DNA of 64,000 nucleotides from Pseudotabrizicola sp. (GCF_030656345.1 NZ_JAUSNR010000023.1:124001-188000), one strand, 5' to 3'; numbered from the stretch's first letter, positions 35,157 to 44,315 are shown. Program-made: numbers and translations. Notes: generated by a model from the letters alone, not told the origin.

Positions 35157-36254
35157 TCAGCCGCTGAACAGGAAGTGCAGCACGTCGCCGTCCTTGACCT
35201 CATAGGTCTTGCCTTCCACCCGGAACTTGCCCGCCTCTTTTGCCCCCGCTTCACCCTTGCCGGCGATGTAATCGGCATAGGCAATGGTTTCGGCCCGGAT
35301 GAAGCCCTTCTCGAAATCGCCGTGGATCACCCCCGCCGCCGCCGGGGCGAGTGTGCCTTTCAGGATGGTCCAGGCGCGGGCCTCTTTTGGCCCCACGGTG
35401 AAATAGGTCTGCAACTCCAGCAGCTCATACCCCGCCCGGATCAGCCGGTCCAACCCTGCCTCTGCCAGCCCCATTTCCTCCAGGAACATCGCGGCCTCTT
35501 CGTCGGCCAGCTGGCTGATCTCTTCCTCGATCCGGGCCGAGATCACCACCGCGCCCGCGCCTTGCGCCTTCGCCATTTCCACCACCCGCGCCGACTGGCT
35601 GTTGCCACTCGCTGCCGAGGATTCCTCGACATTGCAGACATACAGCACCGGCTTTGAGGTCAGCAGCTGCAGCAACCGCCAGGCCCGCAGATCATCCGCC
35701 GCCACCGCAATCGTGCGCGCCGGTTTGCCCTCTTCCAGCACCTTCTGCGCCAGTGCCAGCAGCCGGTCCTGATCCGCGCTTTCCTTGTCGCCGCCCTTCA
35801 TCTTGCGGGCCAGGTTCGCGCGGCGGCGTTCGATGCTTTCCAGATCGGCCAGCATCAGCTCGGTTTCAATGGTCTCGGCATCCGCCACCGGGTCGATCCG
35901 CCCTTCGACATGGGTGATGTCGCCATCCTCAAAACAGCGCAGCACATGGGCAATCGCATCGCATTCGCGGATGTTGGCCAGAAACTGGTTTCCCAAGCCC
36001 TCACCCTTTGACGCCCCCCGCACTAGACCCGCGATATCGACAAAGGTCATCCGCGTGGGGATGATCTGCTTTGACCCGGCAATCGCGGCCAGCTTGTCCA
36101 GCCGGTCATCGGGCACCGCCACCTCACCCACGTTCGGCTCAATCGTGCAGAACGGAAAATTCGCGGCCTGCGCGGCGGCGGTCCGGGTCAGCGCGTTGAA
36201 CAGGGTCGATTTGCCCACATTCGGCAGACCCACGATACCCATCTTGAAACCCAT
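35157..36254 (-). CDS. ychF: redox-regulated ATPase YchF
   Basis: An Obg-superfamily P-loop protein that prefers ATP; it binds ribosomes and is linked to oxidative stress responses. The 365-residue length is typical. G1 is [13 protein letters not shown]3 [20 protein letters not shown], and the G4 position reads NVEES in place of NKxD, as expected for the ATP-preferring YchF group. The C-terminal TGS domain includes [20 protein letters not shown] and ends DVLHFLFSG. The start at 36254 is chosen because GGAG is 6 bases upstream; the in-frame ATG at 36266 overlaps that site. It is divergent from trpA. Confidence 0.95.
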   Translation of the reverse strand: MGFKMGIVGLPNVGKSTLFNALTRTAAAQAANFPFCTIEPNVGEVAVPDDRLDKLAAIAGSKQIIPTRMTFVDIAGLVRGASKGEGLGNQFLANIRECDAIAHVLRCFEDGDITHVEGRIDPVADAETIETELMLADLESIERRRANLARKMKGGDKESADQDRLLALAQKVLEEGKPARTIAVAADDLRAWRLLQLLTSKPVLYVCNVEESSAASGNSQSARVVEMAKAQGAGAVVISARIEEEISQLADEEAAMFLEEMGLAEAGLDRLIRAGYELLELQTYFTVGPKEARAWTILKGTLAPAAAGVIHGDFEKGFIRAETIAYADYIAGKGEAGAKEAGKFRVEGKTYEVKDGDVLHFLFSG

Positions 36255-36383
36255 GACATTCTCCATCCGGCGGTTGACAGGCTCTTAAGCGTGATAGCGC
36301 ACAGGATCAAGCAGGCGCAGGCCCCATTGATTTTCTGCGCCCGCCCGTGCAAACCGCTAGCAACCAAAAGGGATGGGCCGGAC

Positions 36384-37175
36384 ATGACCAGAATCGACGA
36401 TACCTTCGCACGCCTGCGCACGCAGGGGAAAAAGGGCTTCGTCGCCTATATCATGGCCGGTGATCCCGATATCGCTACCTCATCCGCGGTGATGAAGGGC
36501 CTGCCGGGGGCGGGGGTGGATATTATTGAACTCGGCATGCCCTTCACCGACCCGATGGCCGATGGTCCCACGATCCAGCTGGCCGGTCAGCGCGCGCTGG
36601 ACCACCATATGAAGATGGATCAGGTGCTGGATATGGTCCGCGACTTCCGCGCCGCCGATACGGTGACGCCCATTGTGCTGATGGGCTATTACAACCCGAT
36701 CTACGCGCGCGGGGTCGACCGTTTTCTGGCTGATGCGGTCAGCGCCGGCATCGACGGGCTGATCGTGGTCGACCTGCCGCCGGAGGAAGACTCGGAACTC
36801 TGCCTGCCCGCACAGGCCGCCGGATTGAACTTCATCCGGCTGGCGACGCCGACGACCGATGCCAAACGCCTGCCCGCCGTGCTGAAAAACACCTCCGGTT
36901 TCGTGTATTACGTCTCTGTCACCGGCATCACCGGGGCTGCTGCTGCACAGGCGGCTGATGTGGGGCCAGAGGTGGCGCGCATCAAACAATCCACCGACCT
37001 GCCGGTGATCGTCGGCTTCGGCATCAACACGCCGGATCAGGCACGGGCAATTGCAGGCGTGGCCGATGGCTGCGTGGTGGGGTCGGCGATCGTGAAGGAT
37101 ATCGGTGCAGGCAAGCCGGTGGCCGAGGTGCTGGCAAATGTGGCGGCTTTGGCAGCGGGGGCGCACGCGGCGTAG
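36384..37175 (+). CDS. trpA: tryptophan synthase alpha subunit
   Basis: Cleaves indole-3-glycerol phosphate to indole and glyceraldehyde-3-phosphate; indole passes to the beta subunit. A TIM-barrel protein of 263 residues. The catalytic Glu is in [17 protein letters not shown], and the catalytic Asp is the DP of the same block. [12 protein letters not shown] and [10 protein letters not shown] form the phosphate-binding end. The start is the ATG at 36384. trpB is not adjacent, so the trp genes are split in this genome, as in many Rhodobacterales. No clear terminator follows. Confidence 0.96.
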   Translation: MTRIDDTFARLRTQGKKGFVAYIMAGDPDIATSSAVMKGLPGAGVDIIELGMPFTDPMADGPTIQLAGQRALDHHMKMDQVLDMVRDFRAADTVTPIVLMGYYNPIYARGVDRFLADAVSAGIDGLIVVDLPPEEDSELCLPAQAAGLNFIRLATPTTDAKRLPAVLKNTSGFVYYVSVTGITGAAAAQAADVGPEVARIKQSTDLPVIVGFGINTPDQARAIAGVADGCVVGSAIVKDIGAGKPVAEVLANVAALAAGAHAA

Positions 37176-37216
37176 GGGGGGCGGACCTAGCGGTCGTTGG
37201 ACCAGAGCGAAGCCGC

Positions 37217-37609
37217 TCACGCATCTACGGCATAACAGACGGCTTGTAGCTTGTTGCCATCAGGATCGCGAACATATGCGGCGTAGTAGTTTTCGCCGTA
37301 GTGCGGTCTTGGACCCGGCTTGCCCGCACAGCTTCCACCCAAGCGAAGCGCGGATTCATGAAAGCTGTGAACCATCTCCTTTGTCTCTGCGACAAATGCA
37401 ATGTGAGTGCCGTTTCCCCATGTTGCAGGACGGCCATCTTCCGGTGGATAAAGATAGATCGTCGGCATCCCACCTTTCTCATAAGCTGGCGCTTTACCCA
37501 GAGGCTTGGGCAAGCGCTTAAAGCCAAGAACACCAAGAACCTCGTCGTAAAAGCGACCGGCACGCTCCGTGTCATTGGTCCCGAGTGTGATGTGACTGAT
37601 GATGGACAT
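37217..37609 (-). CDS. VOC (glyoxalase/dioxygenase-fold) family protein
   Basis: A 130-residue single-domain vicinal-oxygen-chelate protein. Two beta-alpha-beta-beta-beta modules are visible: ISHITLGTNDTERAGRFYDEVLGVLGF at the start and AFVAETKEMVHSFHESALRLGG, ending YAAYVRDPDGNKLQAVCY. Metal-ligand positions are compatible with His5/Glu-type sites, but the substrate is unknown. GAGG lies 6 bases before the ATG. Base composition is lower in GC than its neighbours (one 60-base line counted 52%), and it sits between gene-poor stretches, which hints at transfer. Confidence 0.8.
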   Translation of the reverse strand: MSIISHITLGTNDTERAGRFYDEVLGVLGFKRLPKPLGKAPAYEKGGMPTIYLYPPEDGRPATWGNGTHIAFVAETKEMVHSFHESALRLGGSCAGKPGPRPHYGENYYAAYVRDPDGNKLQAVCYAVDA

Positions 37610-37887
37610 GATTGCCTCTTTGCGTTTTGCAGTGAGACTAAAACATGAACATGCTTATGCCAACAGGTTTGAACTGGGAACGTCTCATGTTCGTCAATTT
37701 GCGCCGACATCCTGAACAGACCCTCACCTGCACAGACCCTCAAAAGACAGCTGCATCAGCAGCGCCTCGCACTTCTTCCCATTTCCCCATCCGCTCCACC
37801 CTCCCTGACGGTCGCTTCTCGCGAAATGAGCCCGTAAGGAAGCGATGAGCGCGCGGGGGCGGGTCTGCGACTAACCCGCAACCCGTC
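37610..37887. other. gene-poor stretch between the VOC and PPOX genes
   Basis: These 278 bp hold no convincing gene. A 67-codon plus-strand frame (37645-37848) and a minus-strand frame reaching 37743 have no family-like features or ribosome sites. Composition is lower in GC than the flanks. It may be remnant sequence; nothing functional was recognised. Confidence 0.5.
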
Positions 37888-38538
37888 TCAATACATCGAC
37901 TTGCGGTAGGCGTCCTCAAGATCGGTATCCAGCTTTGCAAGCGCCTCGGGGTCTTCCGGCGCGCCAATGGTCTGGTCCAATATCATATGCACCAGCGATG
38001 GCATCTCGCGCCGGTTCTGCCGCATATCGGGGTTCCACAGGTCAGACCGGCGGAAGGCTTTGGCGCAGTGCAGGAACGCCTCTGCTACGCTGACGACGAT
38101 GGCAACGGTGGGCAGACGGTCGTTCACCGTCAGGGCGGACAGCAGGTCCGGGTCGCGCGTCACCTGTGCGCGGCCGTTGATCCGCAGGCTATCGTCGAAC
38201 CCGGGCACCATGAACAGCAGGCCGATGGCCGGGTTGGCGATCAGGTTGCTCAGCGTGTCCAGCCGGTTGTTGCCGGGCCGGTCGGGGATCAGCAGGGTCC
38301 GGTCATCCAGCACCTTTACAAAGCCGCGCGGATCGCCGCGGGGGCTGACATCGGCCCGCCCATCCGGGGCCTGCGTGCCGATGCAGACAAAGGGTGCGCG
38401 CGCAATGAAGGCGCGGGCATGCGGGTCCAGATGGTTCTGGCATTTGCGCAGCGCCAGATCGTGGGTGGCCGGGAACAGGGCCCGCAGGTCCTGTTCGGTG
38501 CGGATCACAAAGGCGTCGTTCAGCGGGGGGTGGGGCAT
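37888..38538 (-). CDS. pyridoxamine 5'-phosphate oxidase-like FMN-binding protein
   Basis: A 216-residue split-barrel flavin-binding protein of the MSMEG_1061/PPOX type. Typical stretches are ARAPFVCIGTQAPDGRADVSPRGDP, LLIPDRPGNNRLDTLSNLIANPAIGLLFMVPG and LRINGRAQVTRD, matching the FMN phosphate-binding and barrel strands. It is probably an FMN- or F420-dependent oxidoreductase of unknown substrate rather than true PdxH, since the C-terminal PLP-binding motif is absent. The start at 38538 opens the conserved domain. The 197-bp gap upstream to argC contains an AT-rich stretch with TATAAT (minus strand, near 38690) as a possible promoter. Confidence 0.82.
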   Translation of the reverse strand: MPHPPLNDAFVIRTEQDLRALFPATHDLALRKCQNHLDPHARAFIARAPFVCIGTQAPDGRADVSPRGDPRGFVKVLDDRTLLIPDRPGNNRLDTLSNLIANPAIGLLFMVPGFDDSLRINGRAQVTRDPDLLSALTVNDRLPTVAIVVSVAEAFLHCAKAFRRSDLWNPDMRQNRREMPSLVHMILDQTIGAPEDPEALAKLDTDLEDAYRKSMY

Positions 38539-38735
38539 GGTTCTTGCTCAGGCACAGGGGGTTTCGCCGTGAGCCTAGGCGCTGCGGCCCCGCACTGTCT
38601 ATGCAAAAAGCCAGCCGACTGCGCCGGGTTTCAGGCCGCCTTCGCGGGGTGAATCGTTGACGGATCAGGACGATAGCTTTGCCAATCCATTGATTATAAA
38701 CAAAACCTAACCTACAACACAGGGGGAGGCCCGTG

Positions 38736-39653
38736 TTACAACCCTGCCCCTTCGTCCATCCCCAGCATCAGGTTCAGGTTCTGCACCGCCGCACCCGAGG
38801 CCCCTTTGCCAAGGTTGTCCAGCGTGGCCAGCAGGACCACCCGGTCATCCTCAGGCCCGGCATGGACCGACAGCTCCATCACATTGGTCCCGTTCATCCG
38901 CTCGGGGCTGACGCGGGGCAGCAGGCTGGCCCCGTCGACCACCTTCACAAAATCCCCGTCCGCGTAATGCGCGGCCAAAGCTGCCTGCAGATCCGCCGCC
39001 GACTGACCCTTGGGCAGATGCAGCGGCACCTGCACGATCATCCCCTGATGATAATTCCCAACCGCGGGAACGAAAATCGGCCGCCGCGTCAGGCCGGTAT
39101 GGGCCATCATTTCGGGCACATGCTTGTGCTTATGCTCCAGCCCGTACACGAAATACGCCCCGGCGCCGCCCGCCTCAAACTCCGCAATCATCGCCTTGCC
39201 ACCGCCCGAATAGCCCGAGACCGCGTTGATCGTCAGCGCAGCATCAGGGTCGATCAGACCCGCCGCCACCAGTGGTGCGACCAAGGCAATCGCCCCGGTT
39301 GAGAAACACCCCGGGTTCGACACCCGCGAAGCCGATACAATCCGCGCCCGGTTGGCCGCGCTCAGTTCCGGAAAGCCGTAGGCCCAGTCGGGGTGCACCC
39401 GGTAGGCTGTGCTGGCGTCTATGATCCGGGTGGGCAGCCCCTCGCACAGGGCTACCGCCTCTATTGCCGCCGCATCGGGCAGGCACAGGATCGCCACATC
39501 AGCGGCGGCAAATGCCTCGCGCCGCGCGGCTGGGTCCTTGCGCCGGGCGGGGTCCACCTGCACCAGCGCGATATCGCCGCGCGCCAGCAAGCGGTCACGG
39601 ATCTGCAACCCGGTGGTGCCTGCTTCGCCGTCAATGAATACCGATGCTGTCAT
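38736..39653 (-). CDS. argC: N-acetyl-gamma-glutamyl-phosphate reductase (type 2)
   Basis: The third step of arginine synthesis: NADPH-dependent reduction of N-acetylglutamyl phosphate to the semialdehyde. The 305-residue protein is of the shorter AGPR type 2. The nucleotide-binding start is FIDGEAGTTGLQIRDRL, the catalytic Cys is in SNPGCFSTGAIAL, and VSGYSGGGKAMI and the GLEHKHKHVPEM block follow. No other arg gene is adjacent, which is usual in alphaproteobacteria. It is divergent from lldD. Confidence 0.95.
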   Translation of the reverse strand: MTASVFIDGEAGTTGLQIRDRLLARGDIALVQVDPARRKDPAARREAFAAADVAILCLPDAAAIEAVALCEGLPTRIIDASTAYRVHPDWAYGFPELSAANRARIVSASRVSNPGCFSTGAIALVAPLVAAGLIDPDAALTINAVSGYSGGGKAMIAEFEAGGAGAYFVYGLEHKHKHVPEMMAHTGLTRRPIFVPAVGNYHQGMIVQVPLHLPKGQSAADLQAALAAHYADGDFVKVVDGASLLPRVSPERMNGTNVMELSVHAGPEDDRVVLLATLDNLGKGASGAAVQNLNLMLGMDEGAGL

Positions 39654-39790
39654 GGCGACCTCCTTCTGTCTTTGGCCGTGCTACCGCATCCGGGCCAAAG
39701 GGGAAACATCCTTTGACACCCCTGCCTTTGCAATTGCGCGGATCAGCGCCAATTGGTAATGCGGATTGACCACATCAGAAGGGGCGGACG

Positions 39791-40954
39791 ATGCCAGTGA
39801 TTACCTGTATCGAGGATCTCAAGCGCATCTACAAACGCCGCACGCCCAAGATGTTCTACGATTACGCGGAATCGGGCAGCTATACTGAACAGACCTTCCG
39901 CGAAAACACATCAGATTTTGCACAGATCAAGCTGCGCCAGAAGGTTGCGGTCGATATGCTGGGCCGCAACATCGCCAGCACCATGGCGGGCCTGCCGGTG
40001 ACGATGCCGGTGGCGCTTGCCCCCATTGGCCTGATGGGGATGCAGGCGGCGGATGGCGAGATCAAGGCCGCCCGCGCGGCGGCAAAGTTCGGGGTGCCGT
40101 TCACGCTGTCCACCATGTCGATCTGCTCGATCGAGGATGTCGCGGCCAACAGTCCGGCCCCGTTCTGGTTTCAGCTGTATGTCATGCAGGATGAGGATTT
40201 CGTCGACCGCATCATCGAGCGGGCCCGTGCGGCCAAGTGTTCGGCGCTGGTGCTGACGCTGGATCTGCAGATCCTTGGCCAACGCCACAAGGATCTTAAA
40301 AACGGCCTGTCAGCCCCGCCGAAGCTGACCCTGCCGGTGCTGTTGGATCTTGCCACCAAATGGGGCTGGGGACTGGAGATGCTGGGGACCAGGCGCCGGC
40401 ATTTCGGCAACATCGTCGGCCATGTCAAAGGCGTGGGCGACACCTCCAGCCTGATGAGCTGGATTTCCGATCAGTTCGATCCGCAGCTGGACTGGACCAA
40501 GATCGCCCGGATTCGTGACAAATGGGGCGGCAAGTTCATCATCAAGGGCATTCTGGATGAGGATGACGCCCGCAAAGCCGCCGATTTCGGGGCTGATGCG
40601 ATCATCGTGTCAAACCATGGCGGGCGCCAGCTGGATGGGGCGTCTTCGTCCATCCGCATGGTGCCGCGCATTGTCGATGCTGTGGGCGACCGGGCAGAGG
40701 TCTGGATGGATTCCGGCATCCGTTCGGGTCAGGATGTGCTCAAGGCGCTGGCGATGGGGGCCAAGGGTACGATGATCGGCCGCAGCTACGTTTACGGTCT
40801 GGGCGCGATGGGAGAGGCCGGCGTGACAAAGGCGCTGGAGGTGATCCGCAAAGAGCTGGACACCACCATGGCGCTGTGTGGTGAGCGGGATGTGCACGCG
40901 CTTGGCCGCCACAACCTGCTGATCCCCAAGGGGTTCTCGGACGGCTGGCAGTGA
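39791..40954 (+). CDS. lldD: FMN-dependent L-lactate dehydrogenase
   Basis: A membrane-associated flavoenzyme oxidising L-lactate to pyruvate and feeding electrons to the quinone pool; 387 residues. The 2-hydroxyacid oxidase family pattern is clear: FYDYAESGSYTEQTFRENT at the start, PVALAPIGLMGMQ, FWFQLYVMQDED, and the catalytic His region SNHGGRQLDGASSSI followed by WMDSGIRSGQDVLKALAMGA. AAGGGG is 7 bases before the ATG. A CAATTGGT/GACCAC stretch just upstream could be a GntR-type (LldR) site, but it is not a clean palindrome. The stop abuts the stop of the convergent MFS gene with no gap. Confidence 0.92.
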   Translation: MPVITCIEDLKRIYKRRTPKMFYDYAESGSYTEQTFRENTSDFAQIKLRQKVAVDMLGRNIASTMAGLPVTMPVALAPIGLMGMQAADGEIKAARAAAKFGVPFTLSTMSICSIEDVAANSPAPFWFQLYVMQDEDFVDRIIERARAAKCSALVLTLDLQILGQRHKDLKNGLSAPPKLTLPVLLDLATKWGWGLEMLGTRRRHFGNIVGHVKGVGDTSSLMSWISDQFDPQLDWTKIARIRDKWGGKFIIKGILDEDDARKAADFGADAIIVSNHGGRQLDGASSSIRMVPRIVDAVGDRAEVWMDSGIRSGQDVLKALAMGAKGTMIGRSYVYGLGAMGEAGVTKALEVIRKELDTTMALCGERDVHALGRHNLLIPKGFSDGWQ

Positions 40955-42094
40955 TCAGCGCTGTGCGCGCGCCATCAGCGGCGACAGCACAAGCACCATC
41001 ACCAGCAGACCGGCGGCAAAGACAAAGGCCATGCGCAGGCCGAAGCTTCCGGCGATGAACCCGAGCATCGGCGGGCCGAAGAAGTAGCCGAAATAGCCAA
41101 AAAGCGTGGCACGGGCGACGGCGCGTGCCCGCGCCTCGGGCCGCGCCAAGCGCCCCACCAGCGAAAACGCGGTGGGGGCGATCACGGATGCGCCAAGGCC
41201 CATCACGATGAACCCGGCATAGGCCATCATCGGCGTTGTCGCCGCCGCCGCGCCCAAGGCTCCGATTGCCGCAATCACCGCGCCGCCGGTCAGCAGCCGG
41301 TAGGGGTTGACGCGCGACACCAGCCCTTGCCCCGCCAGCCGGGCAAAGCCCATGGTCAGCGCAAGCGCCGCAGGGCCCAAGGCACCTTGCTCCGGGCTGC
41401 CACCCAGCGTTTTTTCGATATGCAGGGCCGACCACGCCTCCGCCGCGTTTTCGGTCATGAAGGCGATCAGCACCACGCCGCCGCCCAGCACCGGCAGCCA
41501 GCCCAAGGCCGCCGCGCCTGGTCCTTTGGGCCGACGCAAGCCGTCGATCTGGCCATCATGCTCCCATGTCATCAGCGCAAGGCTGCCCGCCACCAGCGCC
41601 ATGGTGCCCAGCACCCATCCCGGCCCCCATTCCGCCCCGCGCATGACGCCGGTGGCAATCGCCGCCCCGGCATAGCCAAAGCTGTAGGCGGCGTGGCACA
41701 GGTTCATCAGGTGGATTTTGCGGGTGTTTTCCAGCTCGGCCACGCGGGCGTTCATCAGCACATCGGTCAGGCCGGTGCCCGCACCGCAGACCATCATGAA
41801 CAGCGGAAACAGCACAAGGCTGGCACTTTGCCCCGGCAGGGCGATGCCCAGACCCATGGTCACTGCCGCCACGGGCAAGGCCATGCGCCCCATCGCGGCC
41901 CCGAAGGCCGGGGCCAGCAGCATGGCCGTCACCGCCGCCAGCGGCGTGAACAGCAACAGCAGCCCCAGCTGCGCCTCGTCCACCGCCAGCATCGCCTTGA
42001 TGTCCGGCAAAGCCGCCGCAAAGGTGCCCCAGACCACACCCATGGCGGCAAATGCCGCAAGCGGCGCGCGCGCGACGGTCACGAGATGGAACAT
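40955..42094 (-). CDS. MFS transporter
   Basis: A major facilitator superfamily transporter of 379 residues with about 12 predicted helices, resembling the YbjJ/FucP-like group. It has VVWGTFAAALPDIKAMLAV in helix 1 and the loop, VCGAGTGLTDVLMNARVAELE, and LCHAAYSFGYAGAAI. A cytoplasmic loop after helix 6 holds the charged WEHDGQIDGLRRPKGPG segment. The substrate cannot be deduced. GGAG lies 7 bases before the ATG. It converges with lldD at zero spacing, so the transcripts must overlap unless a terminator lies inside a coding region. Confidence 0.88.
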   Translation of the reverse strand: MFHLVTVARAPLAAFAAMGVVWGTFAAALPDIKAMLAVDEAQLGLLLLFTPLAAVTAMLLAPAFGAAMGRMALPVAAVTMGLGIALPGQSASLVLFPLFMMVCGAGTGLTDVLMNARVAELENTRKIHLMNLCHAAYSFGYAGAAIATGVMRGAEWGPGWVLGTMALVAGSLALMTWEHDGQIDGLRRPKGPGAAALGWLPVLGGGVVLIAFMTENAAEAWSALHIEKTLGGSPEQGALGPAALALTMGFARLAGQGLVSRVNPYRLLTGGAVIAAIGALGAAAATTPMMAYAGFIVMGLGASVIAPTAFSLVGRLARPEARARAVARATLFGYFGYFFGPPMLGFIAGSFGLRMAFVFAAGLLVMVLVLSPLMARAQR

Positions 42095-42187
42095 GGGGAG
42101 ACTCCGCTTCTTGCCCGCCGGATCTAGCAGAGCTGCCCCGCCGCCGCCATCCTGAAGGCGACGGGCAAGGGGCTGGCCGCGACCCGG

Positions 42188-43087
42188 CTAAGCGCCGGAA
42201 AACAGCAAGGCGTGATGCGCTGCCGTTCCGGCCCTTGCGCCATCGGCGGCGGCAAACAGCGCGCCATACATCGGGCGGCACAGATCACCCGCCGCAAACA
42301 CCCCGGGGACAGAGGTGTTCTGCATCATATCCACGCTGACAAACGGGCCGGTCATTCCGTCTTCGGTCCGGCAGTCAAGCTGTGCGGGCAGATCACATGA
42401 GGGTTCGGAACGTGACATCAGGTAAAGTACCGACCGCCGCACCTCTTGCCCATCGGCCAGCAGGATCGTGCGGGACGGGCCGTCGTCGCGGATGGCGACG
42501 ACAGGCAGGTCATGGACCGGAATGCCCCAACCCGCCGCCTTTGCCCGCAGCTCATCTGGCAGCGGATGGCCATTGCAGAACAGCGCCAGATCATCGGTCC
42601 AGTCGCGCAGCATGGTCAGGTGATGCGGTGCGGCGGGGCTGGTCATCAGAATGCCGGTCGGCTGATCGGCGACCTCATAGCCATGGCAATAGGGGCATTG
42701 CAGGGCCCATTTGCCCCAACCCGGCTCCAGACCCGGAATGTCGGGCAGGATGTCGCGCATGCCGTGGGCAAGGATGACCTTTTTCGCCAGCCACTCTGCA
42801 TCCGCCTCCAAGGTAAAGCGCCCGTCCTGCCCGGCGATGGCCGTCACGCGAGATCCGATAATCCGCGCGGTGGGATAGGCCAGCAGATCTGCCTGCCCGC
42901 GCCGCTGCATCTCTGCCGGGGCAAGCCCGTCCATTCCCAGAAAGCCATGCCCTGCGTCGGCAAAGCGGTTGCGGGTCTGGCCTTCGTCAAACACCACAAC
43001 CCGCCGTCGCGCCCGGGCCAGCATCAGTCCCGCTGCCAGCCCGGCAAAGCTGCCGCCCACGATGGCCACATCCATATCATTGCCCAT
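42188..43087 (-). CDS. thioredoxin-reductase-like NAD(P)/FAD oxidoreductase
   Basis: A 299-residue low-molecular-weight thioredoxin-reductase fold protein. FAD binding: VAIVGGSFAGLAAGLMLARA. The redox-active pair is CPYCHGYE, near residue 130, and the C-terminal FAD motif is VPGVFAAGDLCRP. The usual NADPH-domain GxGxxA is replaced by a poor match (ILMTSPAAPHHLTML), so its electron donor may differ from NADPH, as in ferredoxin- or NADH-type relatives. The start at 43087 has AAGGA 6 bases upstream; longer and shorter in-frame ATGs exist. It is divergent from an Rrf2 regulator with a large shared palindrome, so the two form a regulator/target pair. Confidence 0.88.
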   Translation of the reverse strand: MGNDMDVAIVGGSFAGLAAGLMLARARRRVVVFDEGQTRNRFADAGHGFLGMDGLAPAEMQRRGQADLLAYPTARIIGSRVTAIAGQDGRFTLEADAEWLAKKVILAHGMRDILPDIPGLEPGWGKWALQCPYCHGYEVADQPTGILMTSPAAPHHLTMLRDWTDDLALFCNGHPLPDELRAKAAGWGIPVHDLPVVAIRDDGPSRTILLADGQEVRRSVLYLMSRSEPSCDLPAQLDCRTEDGMTGPFVSVDMMQNTSVPGVFAAGDLCRPMYGALFAAADGARAGTAAHHALLFSGA

Positions 43088-43096
43088 GCGTTTTCC

Positions 43097-43135
43097 TTGC
43101 ATCCTGAGAATCATGTAACTATGATAGTTACATGA
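43097..43135. promoter_or_regulatory. Rrf2 promoter and 12-1-12 operator over the start codon
   Basis: TCATGTAACTAT (43111-43122) and ATAGTTACATGA (43124-43135) are a perfect 12-bp inverted repeat with a 1-base centre. TTGCAT (43097-43102) and TATGAT (43120-43125), 17 bases apart, form a promoter for the Rrf2 gene whose start point would fall at about its ATG (43132). The palindrome covers the -10, the start point and the initiation codon, so the regulator should shut off its own gene and also the divergent reductase gene. Confidence 0.8.
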
Positions 43136-43584
43136 AACGAAACAACAAGCTCTCTCTCGCTCTGCACACGCTGGGCCATATGGCGGCGGCCCCGGATCAG
43201 GCGTTTACGTCAGAGGCGATTGCCGGGCACAACGCCACCAATCCGGTGGTGGTGCGGCGGGTGCTTGGCCTGCTGCGGGTGCAGGGGATTGTGGTGTCAG
43301 GCAAGGGGCACGCTGGCGGCTGGCGGCTGGCGAGGCCGGCCGACAGCATCACTGTGGCCGATGTCTACACCGCCATTGGCGCACCCCTTATGACAGTCGA
43401 ACCGCTGGCAGCGGAACAGGGCTGCGCCATCGTGGCCGCCATGCATTCCACCATGACCGAAGCGGTGGCCGAGGCGGAAGCGGTGCTGCGCCGCCACTTT
43501 GCCAGCCGCACGATTGCCGATCTGGCGCAGGCCATGGTGCACCGCGCAAAGGAAAAAGGCGATTTGCGCTTTCCCCCGCGCTGA
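43132..43584 (+). CDS. Rrf2-family regulator with a single cysteine
   Basis: An Rrf2-type winged-helix regulator of 150 residues (KLSLALHTLGHMAAAPDQAFTSEAIAGHNATNPVVVRRVL, shown in parts, then the wing GKGHAGGWRLARP). Fe-S members such as IscR or NsrR hold three spaced Cys; this one has only one Cys, in AAEQGCAIV near residue 104, so it cannot bind such a cluster alone and may be a thiol or small-molecule sensor. No ribosome binding site precedes the ATG; promoter spacing points to a leaderless mRNA. It is paired with the divergent CxxC reductase through the shared palindrome. Confidence 0.88.
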   Translation: MKRNNKLSLALHTLGHMAAAPDQAFTSEAIAGHNATNPVVVRRVLGLLRVQGIVVSGKGHAGGWRLARPADSITVADVYTAIGAPLMTVEPLAAEQGCAIVAAMHSTMTEAVAEAEAVLRRHFASRTIADLAQAMVHRAKEKGDLRFPPR

Positions 43585-43657
43585 TTCCCCGCTATAGCCC
43601 CCCGGTCGCGCCGCGCACCCTTGGAGGGCGGTGGACTTATTTATATGGAGAACTGCA

Positions 43658-44269
43658 ATGGCTGGTGAGATCCCTGATCTGATCGCCGAGGCACGTACGG
43701 GGACAGGCAAGGGGGCCGCCCGTCAAGCTCGTCGTGAGCAACTCGTGCCCGGTATTGTTTACGGTGGTGGTGTAGACCCGCAACCGATCAACATCAAATA
43801 CAACTACCTTCTGACCAAACTGCGCAAGGGACGTTTCCTTTCGACGCTGTTCAACCTGAAAGTTGAAGGTCAGGAAGACGTCCGCGTGATCTGCCGCGGT
43901 GTTCAGCGCGATGTGGTCAAGGATCTTCCGACCCACGTCGACCTGATGCGCCTGCGCCGCACCTCGCGGATCAATCTGTTCATTCACGTGAACTTTGAGA
44001 ATCAGGATCTGGCCCCCGGCCTGAAGCGCGGCGGCACGCTGACCGTGGTCCGTCAGGAAGTCGAACTGGAAGTGACCGCGGGCGATATCCCCGATCACAT
44101 CACGGTTGACCTGACCGGCAAGAACATCGGCGATGTGATCCACATCGAAGATATCGCGCTGCCCGAAGGCGTTGTGCCCTCGATCAAGCGGAACTTCGTG
44201 ATTGCCAACATCGCAGCCCCATCGGGCCTGCGGTCGGAAGACAACGCTGAAGAAGCCGCTGAAGAGTGA
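43658..44269 (+). CDS. rplY: 50S ribosomal protein L25 (CTC form)
   Basis: Binds 5S rRNA in the large ribosomal subunit; 203 residues. The N-terminal L25 domain reads [28 protein letters not shown], and the longer C-terminal TL5/CTC domain ends in an acidic tail ([10 protein letters not shown]), the usual alphaproteobacterial form. GGAGAA is 7 bases before the ATG at 43658; the in-frame upstream start would run through that site. A strong terminator follows. pth lies downstream, a common pairing, here with a GFA gene placed between on the other strand. Confidence 0.95.
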   Translation: MAGEIPDLIAEARTGTGKGAARQARREQLVPGIVYGGGVDPQPINIKYNYLLTKLRKGRFLSTLFNLKVEGQEDVRVICRGVQRDVVKDLPTHVDLMRLRRTSRINLFIHVNFENQDLAPGLKRGGTLTVVRQEVELEVTAGDIPDHITVDLTGKNIGDVIHIEDIALPEGVVPSIKRNFVIANIAAPSGLRSEDNAEEAAEE

Positions 44270-44315
44270 TCTGTGGCCTCAGGGCCGGATGATCCAGACT
44301 TTGGCAACAGACATT

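Noticed and set aside
37645..37848. 67-codon plus-strand frame in the gap after the VOC gene
   Set aside because: No ribosome site, no family-like sequence, and biased composition; treated as non-coding.
39730..39785. Clean LldR (GntR-type) operator before lldD
   Set aside because: CAATTGGT and GACCAC are present, but the halves do not form a symmetrical site with the expected spacing, so it was not listed as a feature.
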